A stretch of 64,000 bases of DNA. It comes from Chromobacterium haemolyticum DSM 19808. Its GTDB lineage: Bacteria > Pseudomonadota > Gammaproteobacteria > Burkholderiales > Chromobacteriaceae. Numbering within the stretch: the stretch's first letter is position 1; every line of letters begins with the position of its first letter. The notes under the pieces were generated by a model. The model saw nothing but the letters and a program-made list of their open reading frames with translations, was not told the origin of the DNA and ran no database searches. Shown here piece after piece: positions 36,209 through 45,250 of the stretch. The position numbers and the translations under genes were made by a program. The stretch lies in NCBI RefSeq assembly GCF_000711885.1, contig NZ_JONK01000001.1, positions 310,001 through 374,000 of the forward strand. Reading direction: 5' to 3'.

Positions 36209-36279
36209 TTTGATTGTCCGAAATAGGATTTCAGCGCTTGTTCAAAGCCCTGCGGGCCAGGCCTGGGCGAGCGGCGCGT

Positions 36280-36477
36280 TCAATAGAGCAATAGCGCCAG
36301 GCCGCTGAACACGCAGATCAGCAGGCTGAGGCGGAACAAGGCCGGGTGCCATACCCGGCGGTAGACGCCGGCTCGGCCCAGCAGCCAGTCCAGTCCGGCC
36401 TGACACAGCAGGCTGAACAGGAATAAGGGCAGCAGGGTAGGAATCAGAATGCCGAACAAGGCGATTTCACGAGTCAT
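36280..36477 (-). CDS. DUF1656 small membrane protein (AaeX-like)
   Basis: A 65-residue protein with two hydrophobic segments, the usual companion of FUSC and HlyD genes; its job in the pump is not known. ATG 36477 has AAGGAA upstream and overlaps the end of the FUSC gene by 11 bases, so translation is coupled. The frame stays open to 36519, but the extra residues lie inside the FUSC gene and are not conserved in style. Confidence 0.85.
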   Translation of the reverse strand: MTREIALFGILIPTLLPLFLFSLLCQAGLDWLLGRAGVYRRVWHPALFRLSLLICVFSGLALLLY

Positions 36478-38629
36478 GGTCAGTTCCTTGCGCTGCGCTT
36501 GCGGCGGCTTCGGCCACATCCAGCAATGAGGTGTGGATCAGGTGCAGATCGGCCAGCGCGCGTTGAATCCGCGCGGCGCGTTCGGGCTCCGCCAGCGCCA
36601 GATGGGCGCGCAGAACCGGACCGGCCGCCCGCATGGTGGCGATGGCCTGTTGCAGCCGCTCCGGCGACGGCGAGGCGAAATAACGCGCCAGCTGCGCCAC
36701 GGTATGTTCCAGATCGGCGCGCAACTGCGGCGACGGCGATTCCGCGGTCAGGGTGCGCAGATTGATGACCGCCAGGCCCAGTTCCAACAGGGTGATGGCC
36801 TGCGCGGTGATCGCCTGCTTGAGTTCGGCTTGGGCCGGGCTTAGCGTGTTCAGCAGATTGAGCAGATCGCGGATACGGTTCTCGTAGCGCTGCTTCAAGT
36901 GCGGCAGCTTGGCGTCGCAGGCGCGGCGCGCCTCCCGCCACAAGGCGGCGGCGATGTGACGCGGCGAACCCATGGTGTGTTCGGGCAGCACCAGTTGGAA
37001 AAAGGCCGCCGCCAGCGCCAATCCCAGAATGCGGGCGATGCCGTTGTTGAGAAAGGCGACGATGTCGTAATTCATCTGGTTTTGCGGGTTGATCGCATTG
37101 GCCAGCACGATGGTCATGCCGGCGCCGACGCCGGCGTACTTGGGCAGGCATTTCAGATAGCTGCCCAGCGCCAGAAAGGGCAGCAGGCCCAGCATCAGCA
37201 TTGGAAAGCCGTTGCCCTGGCTCAGCAGCCAGAACAAGCTGATATAGGCCAGCGGGGTGCCCAGCGCGAAGCCGGTCAGGAACTGTTTCACCATCAGCAC
37301 CGGCCGCGGCGAGGAGGCGGCAAGGCCGCAGAGCACGGTAGCCAGCAGCACGGCTTCCAGCGCGCTGGGCCAGGCCAGCCAGTACCAGGCGATGGACAGG
37401 GTGCCCAGGGTCAGCGCCGCGCGCACGCCGCCGGCTACGGCCACCGGCAACGGGGTGCCCGGCACATAGGCCGCCAGCGAGCTGATTTGCTGCGGCGTCT
37501 TGCTGGCGAAGCCGTGGTAGACGCCGACGAAGGCGTGCATTTCCTCAATGAAGCGGGTCAGAAGCTCGGTGGCGGTGTCAAAGTCTATGCGCCAGTGCTC
37601 GGCTTGCTCGCCGCTTGGCAAGTGAGCGCGCGCGGCCTCGATGCGGCGCGGCCAGCCGGCGCGGAGGCGCCCTAACTGCTTCTCCGTGTCCCGGGCTTCC
37701 GAGGCGTTGCGCGCAGGGCCGTCGGGACCGCTGAGCACGACGGCCACTTCGGAGAACAAGGGCAGCAGCAGGCCAGGCAGCGGCGAATCGGCGTCGCGGC
37801 GCAGCCGCTCCATTTGCCGGTGCAGCGTGTGAAAAGTGGTCAGCGCGGCCATGAAGGTGGCGTTGAAGGCGTGCAGCTGGTTGCTGCGCGAACGCACGTT
37901 GCCGGCTTCGAAGAAAGCGGTGGCGCGGCCGGCCTCCAGCGCGGCGATGTCGGCGGCGAATTTGAGCTGGGCCTGTTCCAGGTCGCGGGCGTGCAGTTTT
38001 TGCGCCAGCGCGTCTTGGCACAGCAGAATGAATCGCAGATAGCGGCCGCGCACATTGCTGACCACCTGTTCGGCCTGGTAGCGCGGAAACACGATGTCGT
38101 AGACCACTGCGCTGCATATCAGGCCCAGCGAGATTTCCGAGACTCGGGTCACCGCCAGATCAAACACCGTCAGAGGATGGCCTATGGCCGGCAGCGCGAT
38201 GATGCAGGCGGTATAGCCGGCCAGCACGAAGCCGTAGGAGCGCGAGTTGCGATACAAGGTGGCGCAGCCGGCGCACAGTCCTATCCATAGCGACAGCGCC
38301 GCCAGCAGCAAGATCGGTTGCGAGGCCAGCATGCCGACCAGAATCAAGGCCGCGGCGCAGCCGGCCAGGGTGCCCAGCAACCGGTAAAAGCCTTTTTCCA
38401 GTACCAGGCCGCTTTGCGGCGAACCGACGATGAGTACGGTGATCAGCGCGGTGCCCGGCGAGTCGAAGCCCAGGCGGAAGGCGAGCCACAAGGCGGCGAA
38501 ACCGGCGAGCAGCGTTTTGAGGATGAAGATCCAGCGCTCGCCCTCCAGGCGCAGCCAGTCTTGACCTGCGCTGCGTAGCGCTCGGCCCAGCAAACGACGC
38601 CGGGCGGCGAGGCTAGCCGTGGTCATCAT
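36467..38629 (-). CDS. FUSC-family inner-membrane efflux pump (AaeB-like)
   Basis: A 720-residue inner-membrane transporter of the fusaric-acid-resistance/aromatic-acid-exporter family. There are two halves, each with about five to six membrane segments (about 30-180 and 395-555 from the start), separated by a soluble helical region; this repeat layout is the family hallmark. VLIVGSPQSGLVLEKGFYRLLGT in the first half is typical. ATG 38629 is taken as start; GTG 38641 is an alternative. It overlaps marR by 17 bases. The substrate is unknown, though aromatic acids or lipophilic toxins are usual. Confidence 0.88.
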   Translation of the reverse strand: MMTTASLAARRRLLGRALRSAGQDWLRLEGERWIFILKTLLAGFAALWLAFRLGFDSPGTALITVLIVGSPQSGLVLEKGFYRLLGTLAGCAAALILVGMLASQPILLLAALSLWIGLCAGCATLYRNSRSYGFVLAGYTACIIALPAIGHPLTVFDLAVTRVSEISLGLICSAVVYDIVFPRYQAEQVVSNVRGRYLRFILLCQDALAQKLHARDLEQAQLKFAADIAALEAGRATAFFEAGNVRSRSNQLHAFNATFMAALTTFHTLHRQMERLRRDADSPLPGLLLPLFSEVAVVLSGPDGPARNASEARDTEKQLGRLRAGWPRRIEAARAHLPSGEQAEHWRIDFDTATELLTRFIEEMHAFVGVYHGFASKTPQQISSLAAYVPGTPLPVAVAGGVRAALTLGTLSIAWYWLAWPSALEAVLLATVLCGLAASSPRPVLMVKQFLTGFALGTPLAYISLFWLLSQGNGFPMLMLGLLPFLALGSYLKCLPKYAGVGAGMTIVLANAINPQNQMNYDIVAFLNNGIARILGLALAAAFFQLVLPEHTMGSPRHIAAALWREARRACDAKLPHLKQRYENRIRDLLNLLNTLSPAQAELKQAITAQAITLLELGLAVINLRTLTAESPSPQLRADLEHTVAQLARYFASPSPERLQQAIATMRAAGPVLRAHLALAEPERAARIQRALADLHLIHTSLLDVAEAAASAAQGTDHDS

Positions 38630-39128
38630 TGGATACCGCACGGTTCAGATTGCCGAGCTGGCGCAGATAGAACTGCTCTTGCTGTTGCATCTCCTCGGCG
38701 CTGAAGCCGTCGAAGGTATTGCCCAGATTGCCCCATACATCGGGCAGCAGTTTGCGGATGCGATCGCGGCCGGCCTCGCTGAGGGTGACAGTGACCGCGC
38801 GGCGGTCGTCGCTGAGCCCGCCGCGACGGATCAGGCCCTGCTTTTCCAGATCGTTGCAGATGCGGGTCATATTGGCCGGTTTTTGCGAGCAGGTTTCCGC
38901 CAGCGAGCCGGGCGTCATCGTTTCTTGTTCGGAGCCGTAGAGCACCGCCAGCACCAAGTAGCTGCTTTCGGTCAGCCCATGTTTGCGCAGGGCGGCGTTG
39001 GTCAGGTCCTGGATGCGCTTTTGCACGTGATAGTTCAGCCGCGTCAGTGTGAGCAGCGATAGCGGGAACTCCGGAATCCTGGTCTTGACGCGTAGCAGGC
39101 GCTTGCGGGTTTCTTCGAAGTGACTCAT
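38613..39128 (-). CDS. MarR-family regulator of the efflux operon
   Basis: A 171-residue winged-helix regulator. Helices around LTESSYLVLAVLYGSEQETM and SLAETCSQKPANMTRICNDL form the DNA-binding unit, and the wing reads LIRRGGLSDDRRAVTVTLSEAG. It lies inside the operon it probably controls: its start overlaps the outer-membrane-factor stop by four bases (ATGA) and its end overlaps the FUSC gene. Operator-like repeats lie before the first gene (40559-40606). The inducer is unknown. Confidence 0.9.
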   Translation of the reverse strand: MSHFEETRKRLLRVKTRIPEFPLSLLTLTRLNYHVQKRIQDLTNAALRKHGLTESSYLVLAVLYGSEQETMTPGSLAETCSQKPANMTRICNDLEKQGLIRRGGLSDDRRAVTVTLSEAGRDRIRKLLPDVWGNLGNTFDGFSAEEMQQQEQFYLRQLGNLNRAVSNDDHG

Positions 39129-40546
39129 TTGACTTCTCCGTCGGCGATGGGGGTTTGGGGTTCAATGCCGCCGCCCAGCGCGGCCATCAACGCGGCGTAG
39201 CTGTCCAGGCGCTGGGCTTGGGCCTGCACGCGTTTTTGCCGGGCGGATAGTTCGCTCAGCCGCAGCTGTCGCACCGCGCTCTGATCGTTGAGTCCGGCGC
39301 GGTAAGCCTGCTCGGCCAGTGCCCGCTCGCGGCTGGCGGCGTCTAGCGCCTGATCGGCCTGCCGGCTCTGCTGGTCCGCGGAGCGGGCGCGGACGATGGC
39401 GCTGGCGGTTTCGCTCAAGGCGTTGATCAAGACGGCGTTGTAGCTTTCCACCGCCTGGTCGTAGGCGGCGGTTTGGGCGCGCAATTGGCCGCGCAGGCGG
39501 CCGCCTTCGAATATCGGCAGGCTGATCGCCGGCGCGAAGCCACGCAAAGTAGCGGCAGGAGACAATAGATCGGCAAAACCTATTGCCTGATAGCCGACGA
39601 AGGCGCTGATGTTGATGTTGGGGTAGAAGGCAGCGCGCGCGACCTTGATGCGCGCGGCCTCGGCCTCTACTCGCCAGCGTTGCGCGCTCAGGTCCGGCCG
39701 GCGGCCCAGCAATTGGGCCGGCACCGCGGCGAGCGGGTCCAGCGGCTGATCCAGGCGCAGCGTTGGGCGTCGTGGACGGTTTTGGGTGTCGGGCGTTTGG
39801 CCGCTGAGCGCGGCCAGCTGGTTGCCCAGGGTGGCGATGCGTTCGTCGATCTGTTCCAGCTGGGCGCGGGCGGCCGGCAGCTTGCCGCGTTGCTGCTCCA
39901 CTTCCGGTTGCGCGGTCAGCCCGGCGGCTTTGCGGCGCAGGCTGAGATCCAGCAGCGCCTGCTGTTGTTGCAGCGCGGCTACGGCCAAGTCTTTTTGCTG
40001 GTATTGCGCGGCTAGTTGCAGATAAGTGCGGATAACCGCGGTTTCCAGGTTCAGCGCGCTCAGTCGGGCGTCGGCCGCGGCCATCTGCGCGTCGCTCAGC
40101 GACGCCGACAAGGCTTGGCGTTCCCGTCCCCACGCGTCCAGATCGTAACTGAGATTGACGGCGGCGCGGGTTTGCCAGTCGTAATTGCCGTGGCCCGCCG
40201 GCGGGACAAGATTTTTTTCAGCATGCAACTGCCGGGTACTTTGCCATTGCGCGTTGATTTGCGGTTGGGCGGCCGCGGCGCTGACCTCGCTTAGCGCCTG
40301 GGCCTGACGCAGCCGTGCTTCGGCGGCGCGCAGGCCTGGATTGTCTTGCAAGGCCAGGCGGATCAGTTGTTCCAGCTGAGGATCCCGCCATTGCCGCCAC
40401 CAGTCTGCGGAGGGCATCCCGGCCCAGGGCGCGTTCAATGCGGGCGGCGTTTTAAGCTGAGATGCAGGTTTGACGGCGTCCATTTGGGCGCAGGCGCTAA
40501 GCATGAGCGCGCCGGCAAGGGCGAGGGTGGCGGGAAACGGCTTCAT
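39125..40546 (-). CDS. Outer-membrane factor lipoprotein, NodT/OprM-type (TolC-like)
   Basis: A 473-residue outer-membrane channel, first gene of the efflux operon. Signal peptide and lipobox LSAC (cysteine about residue 18) give a lipidated N-terminus. Two OEP repeats follow; ADWWRQWRDPQLEQLIRLAL and NPGLRAAEARLRQAQA in the first, RPDLSAQRWRVEAEAARIKV and FYPNINISAFVGYQ in the second. ATG 40546 is preferred because GGATG precedes it; ATG 40558 is possible. It should complete a trans-envelope pump with the HlyD and FUSC proteins. Confidence 0.9.
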   Translation of the reverse strand: MKPFPATLALAGALMLSACAQMDAVKPASQLKTPPALNAPWAGMPSADWWRQWRDPQLEQLIRLALQDNPGLRAAEARLRQAQALSEVSAAAAQPQINAQWQSTRQLHAEKNLVPPAGHGNYDWQTRAAVNLSYDLDAWGRERQALSASLSDAQMAAADARLSALNLETAVIRTYLQLAAQYQQKDLAVAALQQQQALLDLSLRRKAAGLTAQPEVEQQRGKLPAARAQLEQIDERIATLGNQLAALSGQTPDTQNRPRRPTLRLDQPLDPLAAVPAQLLGRRPDLSAQRWRVEAEAARIKVARAAFYPNINISAFVGYQAIGFADLLSPAATLRGFAPAISLPIFEGGRLRGQLRAQTAAYDQAVESYNAVLINALSETASAIVRARSADQQSRQADQALDAASRERALAEQAYRAGLNDQSAVRQLRLSELSARQKRVQAQAQRLDSYAALMAALGGGIEPQTPIADGEVK

Positions 40547-40558
40547 CTGTTCATCCAT

Positions 40559-40606
40559 GTTTTACATCTGTGTATATTTTATTTGTTGATATTACATTTG
40601 TAAAAC
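40559..40606. promoter_or_regulatory. Candidate MarR operator/promoter of the efflux operon
   Basis: Two similar sites: TTACATCTGTGT (40562-40573) and the perfect TTACATTTGTAA (40592-40603). The outer edges GTTTTACA (40559-40566) and TGTAAAAC (40599-40606) are also inverted repeats. The stretch is AT-rich and lies just before the first gene, the right place for autoregulation. Confidence 0.55.
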
Positions 40607-40818
40607 AAAATTTGATGGGCGCGGCAAAGCCATGCTCCCCATATTCCTGGCCATGCCATCTCCGACTGACGCAAATCAAGCGCATGGCATTAAATATGGT
40701 CGGCAGAGTAATGACGAGTGTATTATTTGGGTTTGCTTAATAAATACGGCGGATAAACCGGGCCGCGCGGCGAGCTTGCGCCCGGTTTGCCGCATCGTCG
40801 GCGATTTTTGGAGACACC

Positions 40819-42453
40819 ATGCGAGCGGGCCTTTCCTTGAAGCAGCGTTTGTTGTTATTGATTTTTAGCGTGATTGCGTTGACTTGTCTGCTGGGCGGCC
40901 TGGTGCTGCGCAGCATGCACCAGCAAATGATGGCCGATCGGCAGGATTTGATTCGCGGGCAGGTGGAAAACGCCTTGAGCCTGGTGGCCAATTACGAGGA
41001 GCAGGCAGCCGCCGGCGTTTTGCCGGAGGCAGAGGCGCAGCGGCAGGCACTGCTGGCGTTGACCCGGTTGCGTTTTGCCGGCAAGGAGTATTTCTTCACC
41101 TTGGACAAGGGGCTGATCTGGCTGGCGCACGGGGTCAATCCCAAGTTGGTGGGCAAGGACATGCACGCGGTCAAGGATTCCAGCGGCAGCAGCCTGGGCG
41201 ACAAGTTCGACCAGACCCTGCGTCAGGGGCAGGGCAAGGGCTTTGCGGAATTTGTCTGGGACAAACCCGGCTCGGCGGAGCCGCAACCCAAACTGGCGTA
41301 TTTGCAGTCCAGCCCGCGCTGGGGCTGGGTGGTGGGCACCGGCTTGTATATGGACGACGTATGGGCGGCTTTGCGCGTGCAACTGCTGGGCGTGGCGGTC
41401 CAGGTGCTGTTGATCGCCGCGGTGTGTGGCGGTTTGGGCTGGTGGCTGTTCCGCAGCGTGACGCGGCAGCTGGGCGCGGAACCGGCGCAGACCGCGGCCG
41501 TGGTGCGAGAAATTGCCGGCGGACGGCTGGATGTGCCCGTGCCGGTCCGGGCGGGCGACAAGGACAGTTTGATGGCTAATATCGCTCATATGCAGCAGGC
41601 TTTGCGGCAGATGGTGGCGGACATCGTGGCCAGCGCCGGTGAGCTGGGGCGTTTGAGCGAGGAGGTGGTGTCCGGCGCGCAGGCGGTGGCGGACAACTCC
41701 CAGCAGCAAAGCGAAAGCGCCACCTCGATGGCGGCTTCGATCGAAGAGCTGACAGTCAGCATCAATCACATCTCGCAATACGCTCAGGACGCGCGCCAGG
41801 TATCGCAGCAGTCCGGCAGTTTGTCGGATGAAGGGGGCGAGGTGATCGCCAAGGCGGTGGCGGAGATGAAGGGCATCAGCGAGACGGTGGACCTGACCGC
41901 CGGCGCGATTTCTGCGCTGGCGGACAAGACCGCCACTATCTCCAGCATCATGCAGGTGATCAAGGATATCGCGGACCAGACCAATCTCCTGGCCTTGAAC
42001 GCGGCCATCGAGGCGGCGCGCGCGGGTGAAACCGGCCGCGGCTTCGCGGTGGTGGCGGATGAGGTGCGCAAGCTGTCCGAACGCACCGCGCAGGCCACGG
42101 AAGAGATCGCCGGAATGATAGACGAGATCCAGCTCAGCTCCGACCAGTCGCGCGCCAATATGAGCCAGACCGTGGAGCGGGTGCGCGCCGGGCTGGCGCT
42201 GGCCGAGCAGGGCGGAGAGATGATTCAGCAGATACGGGGCAGCGCCGGTCAAGTGGTGCAGGTGGTGCGCGATATTTCCCATGCCCTGCAGGAGCAAGGC
42301 ATTGCCAGCCAGGACATCGCCCGCCATGTGGAGCAGATCGCCCAAGTGGCCGCGGGCAACGCCGCCGCCGCCACCCAGGCGTCCAGCGGCATCCAGAGCA
42401 TGGACGAGGTGACCGGCGGCCTGCGCCAGACGGTGGCCGGTTTCCAGGTATAG
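40819..42453 (+). CDS. Methyl-accepting chemotaxis protein with single Cache sensor
   Basis: A 544-residue chemoreceptor: membrane segment (about 9-30), periplasmic sCache_2-like domain (about 35-185; [32 protein letters not shown]), second membrane segment (about 190-213), HAMP (about 214-270), and the signalling bundle. The tip reads [20 protein letters not shown] followed by [17 protein letters not shown], which contacts CheA/CheW. No NWETF-like CheR tail. The sCache_2 type often senses small organic acids. GGAGACACC precedes ATG 40819. It is divergent from the efflux operon and stands alone; copy C of the repeat follows. Confidence 0.92.
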   Translation: MRAGLSLKQRLLLLIFSVIALTCLLGGLVLRSMHQQMMADRQDLIRGQVENALSLVANYEEQAAAGVLPEAEAQRQALLALTRLRFAGKEYFFTLDKGLIWLAHGVNPKLVGKDMHAVKDSSGSSLGDKFDQTLRQGQGKGFAEFVWDKPGSAEPQPKLAYLQSSPRWGWVVGTGLYMDDVWAALRVQLLGVAVQVLLIAAVCGGLGWWLFRSVTRQLGAEPAQTAAVVREIAGGRLDVPVPVRAGDKDSLMANIAHMQQALRQMVADIVASAGELGRLSEEVVSGAQAVADNSQQQSESATSMAASIEELTVSINHISQYAQDARQVSQQSGSLSDEGGEVIAKAVAEMKGISETVDLTAGAISALADKTATISSIMQVIKDIADQTNLLALNAAIEAARAGETGRGFAVVADEVRKLSERTAQATEEIAGMIDEIQLSSDQSRANMSQTVERVRAGLALAEQGGEMIQQIRGSAGQVVQVVRDISHALQEQGIASQDIARHVEQIAQVAAGNAAAATQASSGIQSMDEVTGGLRQTVAGFQV

Positions 42454-42475
42454 CGCCGGAAGGGAGCGTGGATTT

Positions 42476-42624
42476 TTAGAGCCTGTTCAAAGTCTCGCGA
42501 GCCAGGGCGAGACAAGGCGAAAACAAGCGAAAAAGCGAAATGGTAGAGAGGTAAATGAACATTTCGAGCTTGTAGTCGCCGTGCAACGCTTCACGAAGCG
42601 TAGTAGATGCTGAACAGGCTTTTA
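42476..42624 (-). repeat. Intergenic repeat copy C (149 bp, intact, inverted)
   Basis: Read on the minus strand it matches A and B: AAGCCTGTTCAGCATCTACT, CGCTTCGTGAAGCGTTG, CGAAATGTTCATTTACC, TTTTCGCCTTGTCTCGC, and GCGAGACTTTGAACAGGCTC at the end. On the plus strand it begins TTAGAGCCTGTTCAAAGTCT, 22 bases after the chemoreceptor stop. GCTTCACGAAGC forms an inner hairpin. Confidence 0.85.
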
Positions 42625-42717
42625 CGGGAAGTTTGCGTCTAGGTGATAGGGACGGGAGCGGTTTGCAGCTACAATACCGCCTCGTTGAATAGACACCAAC
42701 CCGTACTGGAATTCAAG

Positions 42718-44337
42718 ATGTTGCGCATTACCGAATTGAAACTGCCGCTGGACCACGCCCCGGAAGAACTTAACGTCGCGATCGCGGCTTATCTGGGCGT
42801 GCCGGAGCAGGAGATCCGCCAGGTCATCGTCTTCAAGCGCAGTTACGATGCGCGCAAGGGCATGATGAACCTGGCCTACATCGTCGACATCGACGTGGCC
42901 AACGAAGCGCGCCTGCTGGCCCGCTTCAAGTCCGACAAGCATGTGATGCCGACGCCGGACACCCAATACCACTATGTGGGACAAGCGCCGGAAAACCTGG
43001 AACGCCGCCCGGTAGTGGTGGGGTTCGGGCCCTGTGGCATCTTCGCCGCGCTGCTGTTGGCGCAGATGGGCTTCAAGCCCATCGTGCTGGAGCGCGGCAA
43101 GAAGGTGCGCGAGCGTACCAAGGATACCTGGGGCCTGTGGCGCAAGAACGTGTTGAACCCCGAATCCAATGTGCAGTTCGGCGAAGGCGGAGCCGGCACC
43201 TTTTCCGATGGCAAGCTGTACAGCCAGATCAAGGATCCGCGTCATCTGGGCCGCAAAGTCCTGACCGAGTTCGTCAAAGCCGGCGCGCCGGAGGAAATCC
43301 TCTACGTGGCCAAGCCGCATATCGGCACCTTCCGCTTGGTGAGCATGGTGGAAAAAATGCGCGCCGATATCGAGGCGCTGGGAGGCGAAATCCGTTTCCA
43401 GCAGCGTGTCGTCGACATCCATATGGAAGACGGCCCGGACGGGCGCAAAGTAGCGCGCGGCCTGACCCTGGCCAGCGGCGAGCAGATCCGCGCCGATCAC
43501 ATCGTGCTGGCGTTGGGCCACAGCGCGCGCGACAGCTTCGAGATGCTGCACGGTCACGGCGTGTACATGGAGGCCAAACCGTTCTCGGTGGGCTTCCGCA
43601 TCGAGCATCCGCAGACCTTGATCGACAAGGCGCGCTGGGGCAAATACGCCGGGCATCCGCTCCTGGGCGCGGCGGATTACAAACTGGTGCATCACGCCAG
43701 CAACGGCCGCGCGGTGTACAGCTTCTGCATGTGTCCGGGCGGTCAGGTGGTGGCCGCCACCTCGGAAGAGGGCCGGGTGGTGACCAATGGCATGAGCCAA
43801 TACTCGCGCGCCGAACGAAATGCCAATTCCGGTTTGGTGGTCAGCATCAGCCCGGACGACTACCCGGGCGATCCGCTGGCCGGCATCGCCTTCCAGCGCG
43901 AACTGGAGAGCCGCGCCTATGTGCTGGGCGGTGGCACTTACGAAGCCCCGGCGCAGCTGGTGGGCGATTTTCTGGCTGGCCGGCCGTCCACTCAGGTGGG
44001 CTCGGTGCCGCCATCCTATCAGCCGGGCGTGCATTGGACGGACCTGGCCGGGGCCTTGCCGGATTATTGCATCGAGGCGATGCGCGAAGCGCTGCCGGAG
44101 TTCGGCAAGAAGATCCGCGGCTACGATATGCACGACGCGGTGCTGACCGGGGTGGAAACCCGCACCAGCTCGCCGCTGCGCATCACCCGCGGAGATGACT
44201 GCCAGAGCTTGAACGTGCGCGGCTTATACCCGGCCGGCGAGGGCGCAGGCTACGCCGGGGGGATTCTGTCCGCCGGGGTGGACGGCATCAAGGTGGCGGA
44301 GGCGGTGGCGCAGGCCATTTTGGACGAACGCCGATAA
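42718..44337 (+). CDS. FAD-dependent oxidoreductase (COG2509-type)
   Basis: A 539-residue flavoprotein of unknown reaction. A small N-terminal domain (1-95) with RSYDARKGMMNLAYIVDIDV is followed by the FAD fold: VVVGFGPCGIFAALLLAQMG with the ribose-binding LERGKKV, then NVQFGEGGAGTFSDGKLYSQ and, at the end, GLYPAGEGAGYAGGILSAGVDGI. The family is widespread and annotated only as a dehydrogenase. ATG 42718; a TACAAT box at 42670-42675 may be its -10. It stands alone between repeat copy C and the tyrosinase cluster. Confidence 0.85.
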   Translation: MLRITELKLPLDHAPEELNVAIAAYLGVPEQEIRQVIVFKRSYDARKGMMNLAYIVDIDVANEARLLARFKSDKHVMPTPDTQYHYVGQAPENLERRPVVVGFGPCGIFAALLLAQMGFKPIVLERGKKVRERTKDTWGLWRKNVLNPESNVQFGEGGAGTFSDGKLYSQIKDPRHLGRKVLTEFVKAGAPEEILYVAKPHIGTFRLVSMVEKMRADIEALGGEIRFQQRVVDIHMEDGPDGRKVARGLTLASGEQIRADHIVLALGHSARDSFEMLHGHGVYMEAKPFSVGFRIEHPQTLIDKARWGKYAGHPLLGAADYKLVHHASNGRAVYSFCMCPGGQVVAATSEEGRVVTNGMSQYSRAERNANSGLVVSISPDDYPGDPLAGIAFQRELESRAYVLGGGTYEAPAQLVGDFLAGRPSTQVGSVPPSYQPGVHWTDLAGALPDYCIEAMREALPEFGKKIRGYDMHDAVLTGVETRTSSPLRITRGDDCQSLNVRGLYPAGEGAGYAGGILSAGVDGIKVAEAVAQAILDERR

Positions 44338-44357
44338 AGCCGGTTTTCAAGTTTCTG

Positions 44358-44406
44358 AGCCGGCTGCGCCGGCTTTACGCCCTGACGGCCCGCTTATGCG
44401 GGCCGT
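44358..44406. terminator. Tandem hairpins after the FAD oxidoreductase
   Basis: AGCCGGC (44358-44364)/GCCGGCT (44368-44374), then ACGGCCCGC (44385-44393)/GCGGGCCGT (44398-44406) around TTAT. T-runs are short (TTT, TTGG). The convergent DUF2182 gene ends 31 bases further on. Confidence 0.55.
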
Positions 44407-44436
44407 TGGCTTATGAGTTGAATTTAGCGCCGGCGT

Positions 44437-45192
44437 TCAGATCGCAGGCAGGCGTTTACGCCCTGCGGGCTGTAATGGCTTTGGAATGAACGGGGTGGTT
44501 GGAGCGCTGTCCGGCCGGCGTCGCTCCAGCAACAGCCAAAGGCCGACGGTCGCCATCATCGGCAGGTGTCCTGGCCCCGCGAGCAGCGGCGGCAGCATCC
44601 ATACGCCGCAGGAGGCAACGCACCAGCCGCCGCTGGACAGGCCGTAGCGCAAGGCCGCCGCCGCCGCAGGCCAGCCGAAGGCGGGCAGTTGGGGCTGGCG
44701 GTGGCAGGCTTGAAGGCAATGTCGGCGCGGCGGAGACGCTTGCCACAGCCAAGCCGTGCCACAGGCGACGGCGAAAGCCAGCCAGGGCGAGGGGCTGAAA
44801 GTCAGCAGCGCTAGACCGAACAGATGCAGCGGCAGCCCCGCCGCCAGCCAGACCAGCGCATAGCCGCCGAGAAACAGCGCCAAGGTCTGCGCCCGCTTGC
44901 GCGCCAGGCTGCGCAGCCACAGCAGCCGCAGAGGATCGGCCAGCAACGGCGACATCATCGCCAGCAGCATCAGCGACCAGGACGGCAGCAGCAGCGCCGG
45001 CGGATTCAACCACAGCGCGCTCAACACCGCCTCCCAGCCGCCTCCGGGGCGGCTGGGCGTCCAGACGCCGCAATAGCCGGGCGCGGCCAGTTGCCGCTCC
45101 AGGCCGATCAGACCGAGCCAGCCCAGGACGCTGGCGCAGCACAGCGGCCAGGGCAAGTCCCTGAACGCCGCGACAAGGGTTTTGACGGGCAT
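44437..45192 (-). CDS. DUF2182 integral membrane protein, predicted metal-binding
   Basis: A 251-residue inner-membrane protein with about six hydrophobic segments. It carries the DUF2182 marks: the SWSLMLLAMMSPLL helix (methionine-rich, W..M..AMM.P), paired cysteines in CLQACH and a later GLSSGGWCVASCGVWMLPPL. This family is called a predicted metal-binding membrane protein, function unproven. It lies 58 bases after the tyrosinase gene on the same strand, so a copper-supply role for that enzyme is a reasonable guess. Confidence 0.75.
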   Translation of the reverse strand: MPVKTLVAAFRDLPWPLCCASVLGWLGLIGLERQLAAPGYCGVWTPSRPGGGWEAVLSALWLNPPALLLPSWSLMLLAMMSPLLADPLRLLWLRSLARKRAQTLALFLGGYALVWLAAGLPLHLFGLALLTFSPSPWLAFAVACGTAWLWQASPPRRHCLQACHRQPQLPAFGWPAAAAALRYGLSSGGWCVASCGVWMLPPLLAGPGHLPMMATVGLWLLLERRRPDSAPTTPFIPKPLQPAGRKRLPAI

Positions 45193-45250
45193 GAGGCCCC
45201 CTGTGGCGGAAGGAGGAGGCCCGGCCGCGAGGGCGGCCGGGAATGAGCGC

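Noticed and set aside
36232-36262. TTGTTCAAAGCCCTGCG, resembling the end of the 147-bp repeat
   Set aside because: Only about 15 bases agree and no other part of the repeat is near; possible remnant but not enough to call.
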